DNA of 64,000 bases, from the NCBI RefSeq assembly GCF_001746755.1, contig NZ_MCGG01000021.1, positions 1-64,000 of the forward strand, given 5' to 3'. The translations under genes and the position numbers were made by a program. The DNA is from Magnetovibrio blakemorei. GTDB taxonomy: Bacteria > Pseudomonadota > Alphaproteobacteria > Rhodospirillales > Magnetovibrionaceae. Positions 59,081 through 64,000 of the stretch are shown piece by piece. Every line of letters begins with the position of its first letter. Positions within the stretch are counted from its first letter, which is position 1. Under the pieces are notes generated by a model that had not been told where the DNA came from, did no database searches, and worked only from the letters and a program-made list of their open reading frames with translations.

Positions 59081-60511
59081 TTACGACGCGGTGCCGCCAA
59101 CCGTCAGGTTTTCGATGCGCATGGTGGGCTGACCAACACCGACAGGCACACTTTGTCCGTCTTTGCCGCACATGCCCACACCCGTATCCAGCTTCATGTC
59201 GTTGCCGATCATGGTGACGCGTTTTAAGTCTTCGGGACCGCTGCCGATCAAGGTCGCCCCCTTCACCGGAGCGGTGACTTTGCCATCTTCGATCTTATAG
59301 GCTTCGGTGCAGCTGAACACGTACTTGCCAGACGTGATGTCCACCTGTCCACCGCCAAAGTTCACCGCATAGAGACCCTTTTTCACCGACTGGATGATTT
59401 CCTGGGGGTCCAGATCACCGCCCAGCATATAGGTATTGGTCATACGCGGTACCGGGGCGTGAGCATAGCTTTGACGCCGCCCGTTGCCGGTGACGTCCAT
59501 ACCCATCAGGCGCGCATTCATGCGGTCTTGCATAAAGCCTTTCAAGATGCCGTCTTCAATCAGCACGGTGTTGGACGTCGGCGTGCCTTCGTCGTCAATG
59601 GTCAGAGACCCACGACGTTCATTCATCGTACCATCGTCAACCACCGTCACGCCCTTGGCCGCCACGCGTTCGCCCAACAGGCCCGCAAATGCCGAGGTTT
59701 TCTTGCGGTTAAAATCGCCTTCCAGGCCGTGCCCGACCGCTTCGTGCAGCAACACACCGGGCCAGCCGGGGCCCAGCACAACGGTCATTTCACCCGCAGG
59801 GGCGGGCACGCTGTCTAAGTTGACGATGGCTTGGCGCAAAGCTTCATCGGCGATATTGCGCCAGTTATCGGGGGAAATCCAATGCTGGTATTCCGCCCGT
59901 CCGCCGGCACCAAACGATCCGTTTTCCATGCGCCCGTCTTGTTCGACCACCACGGATACGTTGATCCGCACCAGCGGGCGAATGTCGGCGGCTGAACTGC
60001 CGGAACGCAGGACTTCAATCGCTTGCCAATTGCCAGCCAACGACACCGAGACTTGTTTCACCCGCGGGTCTTTGGCGCGCACGTAGGCATCAATATCGCC
60101 CAGCAGCTTGACCTTGGATTCAAACGCCATGCCTTGCAGGGGGTTTTCTTCGCCGTACAATTTAACGTTGGTGCCCTTGGGCGGTTCGGCCAACACGCCG
60201 CCTTGACCGCGACAAACCGATTGCACCGTTTGCCCGGCCCGTTTGATGGCCTCTTCGGACAATTCCGTGGCGTGCGCGTAGCCCGCCGTTTCCCCCGCCA
60301 CCGCGCGCAGACCAAAGCCTTGCGCGGTGTCGAAATTCGCCGCCTTCAACTGTCCATCGTCAAACAACAAACTTTCCGATTGGCGATATTCCAAAAACAG
60401 CTCGCCGTCGTCAGCACCGTTCAAGGCGTCTTCAACGACATGTGTGATGCGATCACGATTCATCCCGGTGTTTTCAAAAAAGAGCCTGTTGGTGGTTGCG
60501 GTGAAGGACAT
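59081..60511 (-). CDS. tldD: Metalloprotease TldD
   Basis: 476 residues from the ATG at 60511 with GGAG just upstream. The zinc motif HEAVGHGLEGD and GMCGKDGQSVPVGVGQPTMR identify the active TldD subunit. Partners PmbA/TldE to cleave unstructured peptides. pmbA lies at 62134 with metZ between. The 347 bases upstream of it contain only the metZ riboswitch and attenuator. Confidence 0.95.
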   Translation of the reverse strand: MSFTATTNRLFFENTGMNRDRITHVVEDALNGADDGELFLEYRQSESLLFDDGQLKAANFDTAQGFGLRAVAGETAGYAHATELSEEAIKRAGQTVQSVCRGQGGVLAEPPKGTNVKLYGEENPLQGMAFESKVKLLGDIDAYVRAKDPRVKQVSVSLAGNWQAIEVLRSGSSAADIRPLVRINVSVVVEQDGRMENGSFGAGGRAEYQHWISPDNWRNIADEALRQAIVNLDSVPAPAGEMTVVLGPGWPGVLLHEAVGHGLEGDFNRKKTSAFAGLLGERVAAKGVTVVDDGTMNERRGSLTIDDEGTPTSNTVLIEDGILKGFMQDRMNARLMGMDVTGNGRRQSYAHAPVPRMTNTYMLGGDLDPQEIIQSVKKGLYAVNFGGGQVDITSGKYVFSCTEAYKIEDGKVTAPVKGATLIGSGPEDLKRVTMIGNDMKLDTGVGMCGKDGQSVPVGVGQPTMRIENLTVGGTAS

Positions 60512-60712
60512 GGGCGGTCTCCGATATTTCAACTTTGAACAGCAGCCCCCTCTATGACAGAGGGCTTTCACCACCGCAAGGGCAGCCCCACATATATGGG
60601 ACGATTAGCCGCACTTTGCCACCACAAGCTCATACTCCAAGCAAAACCTGTCCTAAAAATCAATTCCCGACTTGACGGCGTGCATTTCGTCGGACATTTT
60701 AAACGCCATAAA

Positions 60713-60765
60713 CGTGGTGATTTGGCCGGTCGGCTTGCGGCCACGTAAAACAATCCGCTAAAAGG
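60713..60765 (+). promoter_or_regulatory. SAM-II riboswitch upstream of metZ
   Basis: CGTGGTGATTTGGCCGGTCG, then GCTTGCGGCCACG, then AAAACAATCCGCTAAAAGG match the conserved SAM-II (metA) aptamer: P1 is CGTGG/CCACG, followed by the pseudoknot strand CGCTAAAA. It lies about 95 bases before the metZ ATG in the expected orientation. Binding of S-adenosylmethionine lowers expression of methionine synthesis genes. Confidence 0.93.
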
Positions 60766-60807
60766 CCGAAGCACAGCGAAAGCGCCCAAAAGGGCCGACA
60801 ACATCTC

Positions 60808-60835
60808 GCCCTGGCCTTCGGTCCGGGCTTTTTTT
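60808..60835 (+). terminator. Attenuator between the SAM-II aptamer and metZ
   Basis: GCCCTGGCC-TTCG-GTCCGGGC with one mismatch, followed by seven T, ends 24 bases before the metZ start. GGCCGAAG at the 3' edge of the aptamer (60764-60771) can pair with CTTCGGTC in the hairpin, giving an antiterminator. This suggests control by transcription termination (inference). Confidence 0.7.
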
Positions 60836-60858
60836 GTTTGCTTTAAGGGAAAAACGAC

Positions 60859-62052
60859 ATGACCGACACTGATCAAACCAAATCCTGGCGTTCCGCCACA
60901 CGTCAAGTGCGCGCTGGCCTGGAACGCACCGCCTTTGGCGAAACCAGCGAAGCGTTGTTCATGACGTCGGGCTTTGTTTACGACAGTGCCGAACAGGCCG
61001 AACGCGCGTTTACCGGCGAAGAAGACCACTACGTCTATTCGCGCTACGCCAACCCGACGCTGAGCATTTTTGAAAACCGTCTGGCCGCGGTCGAAGGGGC
61101 CAAGTACTGCAAAGGCACCGCCAGCGGCATGGCGGCGGTGTTTGCGGCCCTGGCAGCGCACCTCAAAACTGGGGATCGCGTCGTCGCGGCGAAGGCTTTG
61201 TTCGGCGCGTGTTACCACGTCATTCATGCCATTTTACCGCGCTGGGGTATTCAAGCCGAATTTGTCGACGGCACCGATTTAGATGCCTGGGCCAAAGCGT
61301 TGAGCACCCCTGCTCAAGCGGTGTTTTTGGAAACGCCATCCAATCCGGCTCTGTCGATCATTGATTTGGCTGCCGTGTCCGCCCTTGCACACAAAGCCGG
61401 GGCCTTGGTCATTGTCGACAACGCTTTTGCGTCCACGGTGTTGCAGCACCCCTTGGAACTGGGTGCCGACGTCGTCACCTACAGCGCCACCAAGCACATC
61501 GACGGCCAAGGGCGGTCATTGGGCGGGGCCATTTTGTCCAACAATGAAGAATACCTGGAAAACACCGTCGCGCCCTTTTTGCGCCAAACCGGCCCGGCGC
61601 TCAGCCCCTACAACGCGTGGATTTTGCTTAAAGGCCTGGAAACGATTGAACTGCGCGTCCAGCGCCAATGCGACAACGCGCTGCAAATTGCTCAGTTCCT
61701 CAGCACCCAAGACGCCATCGAAGAGGTCATCTACCCCGGCCTTGAAAGCCATCCTCAGCACCATTTGGCGATGAAGCAAATGTCTGGCAAGGGCGGCACC
61801 ATCATTGCGTTTAACGTCAAAGGCGGCAAAGAGGGGGCGTTTAAGATCATGAACGGGTTGCAGATTATCGACATCTCCAACAATTTGGGAGACGTCAAAA
61901 GCCTCATCACCCATCCCGCCACCACCACCCATCAAAAAATGACCCCGGCCGAGCAACTGGATGCAGGGATTCGCTCCGGCACCATTCGTTTGTCGGTGGG
62001 AATTGAAGACGTGCGCGACTTGATTGATGATTTAAGCCAAGCGAGCACTTAA
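60859..62052 (+). CDS. metZ: O-succinylhomoserine sulfhydrylase MetZ
   Basis: 397 residues of the Cys/Met PLP family. HYVYSRYANPTLSIFENRLA, KGTASGMAAVFAALAAHLK and the PLP lysine in YSATKHIDGQGRSLGGAI. The C-terminal SLITHPATTTHQKMTPAEQ and GTIRLSVGIED are typical. Makes homocysteine directly from O-succinylhomoserine and sulfide. Expression is under the SAM-II riboswitch. Confidence 0.94.
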   Translation: MTDTDQTKSWRSATRQVRAGLERTAFGETSEALFMTSGFVYDSAEQAERAFTGEEDHYVYSRYANPTLSIFENRLAAVEGAKYCKGTASGMAAVFAALAAHLKTGDRVVAAKALFGACYHVIHAILPRWGIQAEFVDGTDLDAWAKALSTPAQAVFLETPSNPALSIIDLAAVSALAHKAGALVIVDNAFASTVLQHPLELGADVVTYSATKHIDGQGRSLGGAILSNNEEYLENTVAPFLRQTGPALSPYNAWILLKGLETIELRVQRQCDNALQIAQFLSTQDAIEEVIYPGLESHPQHHLAMKQMSGKGGTIIAFNVKGGKEGAFKIMNGLQIIDISNNLGDVKSLITHPATTTHQKMTPAEQLDAGIRSGTIRLSVGIEDVRDLIDDLSQAST

Positions 62053-62133
62053 TTCTTTTATCCGCGAGGCCTTGGCGTAGGCGGTTAATTCCCTTACATA
62101 CACTCAGGACCAAAACCTGAAGTGGGAACCCTT

Positions 62134-63480
62134 ATGCCCGATACCATTCAAGATAAGCTCAACTTGCTGCAAGACCTGATCAAGCGCGCCCAGGCCCAAG
62201 GGGCCGATGCGGCCGACGCCGTGTTCGCCCAAGGCACATCGCTGTCGTTATCGTGGCGCAAAGGCGAAGTTGAGCAACTGGAACGTTCAGAAGGCCAAGA
62301 TTTGGGCCTGCGTGTGTTCGTCGGCAAATCGCAAGCCATCGTGTCGTCGTCCGATATCGGCAAAACCGCTTTGGACGAATTGGTTGAGCGCGCCGTGGCG
62401 ATGGCCAAAATGGTCCCCGCAGACCCCTACGCGGGCCTTGCCGATCCCGATCAGCTGGCCACCGAATTCTTGGACTTCGACATGTTCGACCCGTCCCAAC
62501 CCAGCGCCGAAGAGCTCACGGAAAGCGCGCGGGTGGCGGAAGAAGCGGGTTTGGAAGTTTCCGGCGTCAGCAACTCCGAAGGGGCCAGTGCGGGCTTTAG
62601 CCAATCGTCCATCGCGTTTGCCGCCTCCAACGGCTTTGCCCACACCTATCAGCGCTCCCGCCATTCCTTAAGTGCGTCCATGTTGGCGGGCGAAGGCACC
62701 GGGATGGAGCGCGATTACGACTACACCGGCGCGGTGTGGGCCGAAGACCTGCAAGGGGCAGCCGCCATTGGCCGCTCGGCGGGGGAACGCGCAGTGCGTC
62801 GTCTCAATCCGAAAAAAGCCAAGACCCAGCAAGTTCCGGTGGTATTTGACCACCGCGCCGCCCGCTCTCTGGTCGGACACCTGTCCAGCGCCATCAATGG
62901 GTCTTCGATTGCGCGCGGCACGTCGTTTCTCAAAGACAAAATGGGCGCTGATATTTTTGCCCCCTCCATCACCATTGTGGACGACCCGCACCGCATGCGC
63001 GGCTTGCGCTCGGCAGCATTTGACGACGAAGGCATTGCCACGCAAAGGCGCAACATCATCGATCAAGGCAAGCTCACCACCTGGCTCCTGGATCTGCGCT
63101 CGGCCCGTCAACTGGGCTTGCACTCAACCGGCCATGCCGGACGTGGCGTGTCCAGCCCGCCGTCGCCGGGAGCATCGAACCTCTACTTACAAGCGGGCGA
63201 GCTATCGGTGGCGGACTTGATCAAAGACATCAAAGCGGGCTTTTTGGTCACCGAACTGATCGGCATGGGCGTGAGCACCGTCACGGGGGATTATTCCCGT
63301 GGCGCCAGCGGCTTTTGGATTGAAGACGGCGAAATCGCCCATGCGGTGTCCGAAGTCACCGTCGCCGGGCATTTGAAAGATATGTTTATGAGCATGACCC
63401 CGGCAAACGATCTCAAATTCCTCTATGGAGTTGACGCGCCAACGGTCCGCATTGAGGGCATGACCCTGGCCGGTGCGTAA
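62134..63480 (+). CDS. pmbA: PmbA/TldE metalloprotease partner
   Basis: 448 residues from the ATG at 62134 (a GTG or ATG start at 62122 is in frame). Same fold as TldD but without HExxxH, as expected for the TldE/PmbA subunit. LSLSWRKGEVEQLERSEGQD, GVSTVTGDYSRGASGFWIED and APTVRIEGMTLAGA are family signatures. Forms the active peptidase with TldD. 81 bases after metZ. Confidence 0.94.
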   Translation: MPDTIQDKLNLLQDLIKRAQAQGADAADAVFAQGTSLSLSWRKGEVEQLERSEGQDLGLRVFVGKSQAIVSSSDIGKTALDELVERAVAMAKMVPADPYAGLADPDQLATEFLDFDMFDPSQPSAEELTESARVAEEAGLEVSGVSNSEGASAGFSQSSIAFAASNGFAHTYQRSRHSLSASMLAGEGTGMERDYDYTGAVWAEDLQGAAAIGRSAGERAVRRLNPKKAKTQQVPVVFDHRAARSLVGHLSSAINGSSIARGTSFLKDKMGADIFAPSITIVDDPHRMRGLRSAAFDDEGIATQRRNIIDQGKLTTWLLDLRSARQLGLHSTGHAGRGVSSPPSPGASNLYLQAGELSVADLIKDIKAGFLVTELIGMGVSTVTGDYSRGASGFWIEDGEIAHAVSEVTVAGHLKDMFMSMTPANDLKFLYGVDAPTVRIEGMTLAGA

Positions 63481-63522
63481 CGGGCAACGGGCAACGGGCA
63501 ACGGGCAACGGGCAACGGGCAA
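63481..63522. repeat. Six perfect copies of the 7-mer CGGGCAA
   Basis: 42 bases of exact tandem CGGGCAA starting at the base after the pmbA stop and ending just before the AGAGGA ribosome site of the next gene. Seven-base units cannot keep a reading frame, which fits the non-coding position. Likely a variable-number repeat. Confidence 0.95.
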
Positions 63523-63536
63523 AGAGGACCCCTTAA

Positions 63537-64000
63537 GTGAAACTGCACAAGCGCATCTTAGAAAAGACCTGGGCCCAGTCTCTGGTGTCGTTTCTCATTG
63601 CCCGCTACCTGCGTTTTGCTCACGCCACCAGCCGCTGGGAAGTGCGCGGTTGGGACATCATTCAAAGCCAATACGACGCCGAACAGCCCATCATCGTGTG
63701 CTTTTGGCACGCGCGCATGATCATGGCGACCTTTGGCTGGCAGAACACGGTCCAACTGAGCATGCTCAGCACCCCCCATCGTGACGGAAAAATCGCCGCC
63801 ATGACCTACAATCGCCTGGGCATCAAAACCATTTGGGGGTCGACCAAAAAGGGCGGTGCTGAGGCAGCCCGCGCCATGATCCGCGCCCTCAAAGCCGGTG
63901 AAGTGATCGCCATCACCCCCGACGGCCCCAAGGGGCCGCGCCAACGCATGCAACTCAGCGCAATCAACATCGCGCGCATGAGCGGGGCCAAGCTGGTGCC
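63537..64000 (+). CDS. DUF374 lysophospholipid acyltransferase family protein, 3' end beyond the window
   Basis: At least 154 residues from a GTG at 63537 with AGAGGA upstream. VCFWHARMIMATFGW and AITPDGPKGPRQRMQ are the DUF374 motifs (His-containing acyltransferase-like block and PDGPKGP). Related to LpxL-type acyltransferases; probably acts on lipid A or another membrane lipid. One or two hydrophobic stretches near the N-terminus. The protein runs past the right edge. Confidence 0.88.
   Translation, partial: MKLHKRILEKTWAQSLVSFLIARYLRFAHATSRWEVRGWDIIQSQYDAEQPIIVCFWHARMIMATFGWQNTVQLSMLSTPHRDGKIAAMTYNRLGIKTIWGSTKKGGAEAARAMIRALKAGEVIAITPDGPKGPRQRMQLSAINIARMSGAKLV

Noticed and set aside
60568-61227. 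219-residue minus-strand frame opposite metZ
   Set aside because: It overlaps the SAM-II riboswitch and metZ on the other strand and has no protein-like features.
63481-63522. CRISPR-like array
   Set aside because: Units are seven bases with no spacers.

Overview
The window looks like the chromosome of a free-living alphaproteobacterium, probably Rhodospirillales-like. Supporting signs are a GcrA cell-cycle regulator, a DUF1476/zeta ATPase inhibitor, a purC-purS-purQ-purL-bolA-grxD block, class I LysRS, a SAM-II riboswitch before metZ and a GTTC-N7-GTTC LexA box. Most of it is compact housekeeping DNA of moderately high GC.

Layout. 1-4805: C-terminally truncated giant surface protein (FecR-like domain, Ala-rich coiled coil, LamG-like domain, VCBS/cadherin-like repeats, RTX) with recent internal duplications. 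4895-17819: hybrid histidine kinase, two BaiN/HI0933 flavoproteins, an ArsJ-like exporter, a metallo-beta-lactamase-fold protein missing two metal ligands, gamma-glutamyltransferase, a hypothetical protein and a YgiQ radical SAM protein. 17984-22416: glcD-glcE-glcF-greB. 22596-27210: purine operon with bolA and grxD. 27400-28728: NRDE protein and zeta subunit.

28833-32673 is the most unusual region: a 3.8 kb integrative element in the 3' end of rpsD, bounded by a 13-bp direct repeat. It encodes a tyrosine integrase, a small HUH-type Rep-like protein, DUF6641- and DUF6626-like proteins and two unknowns, all on the minus strand. It carries an extreme strand-specific signature: GA and GG are almost absent from the + strand, so TC and CC are almost absent from the coding strand. 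They are wholly absent in four genes, whose four proteins (519 aa) contain no proline. This could record single-strand cytosine deamination or selection against YC on one strand. I do not recognise it as a described system.

32661-42103: rpsD, an HNH protein, a possible structured RNA, an HPP membrane protein, gluQRS, cheY, cheR, a DHH phosphoesterase, a free-standing FliG-C-like protein, gcrA (with a perfect DnaA box upstream) and methylmalonyl-CoA mutase. 42176-43727: a decayed phage remnant behind an SOS box, divergent from an S24/LexA-like regulator. 44492-64000: lysK, a 1161-aa multidomain flavin/Fe-S oxidoreductase, a rhodanese, ubiD, an HD-GYP protein, ubiA, rsmE, gshA, an EAL-CZB protein, tldD, riboswitch-controlled metZ, pmbA and the start of a DUF374 acyltransferase.

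Functional threads are C2 metabolism (glycolate oxidase), purine synthesis linked to BolA/Grx iron-sulfur proteins, ubiquinone synthesis (ubiA, ubiD), glutathione (gshA, ggt, grxD), chemotaxis and c-di-GMP signalling. All counts, alignments and family calls were made by eye with no database search.
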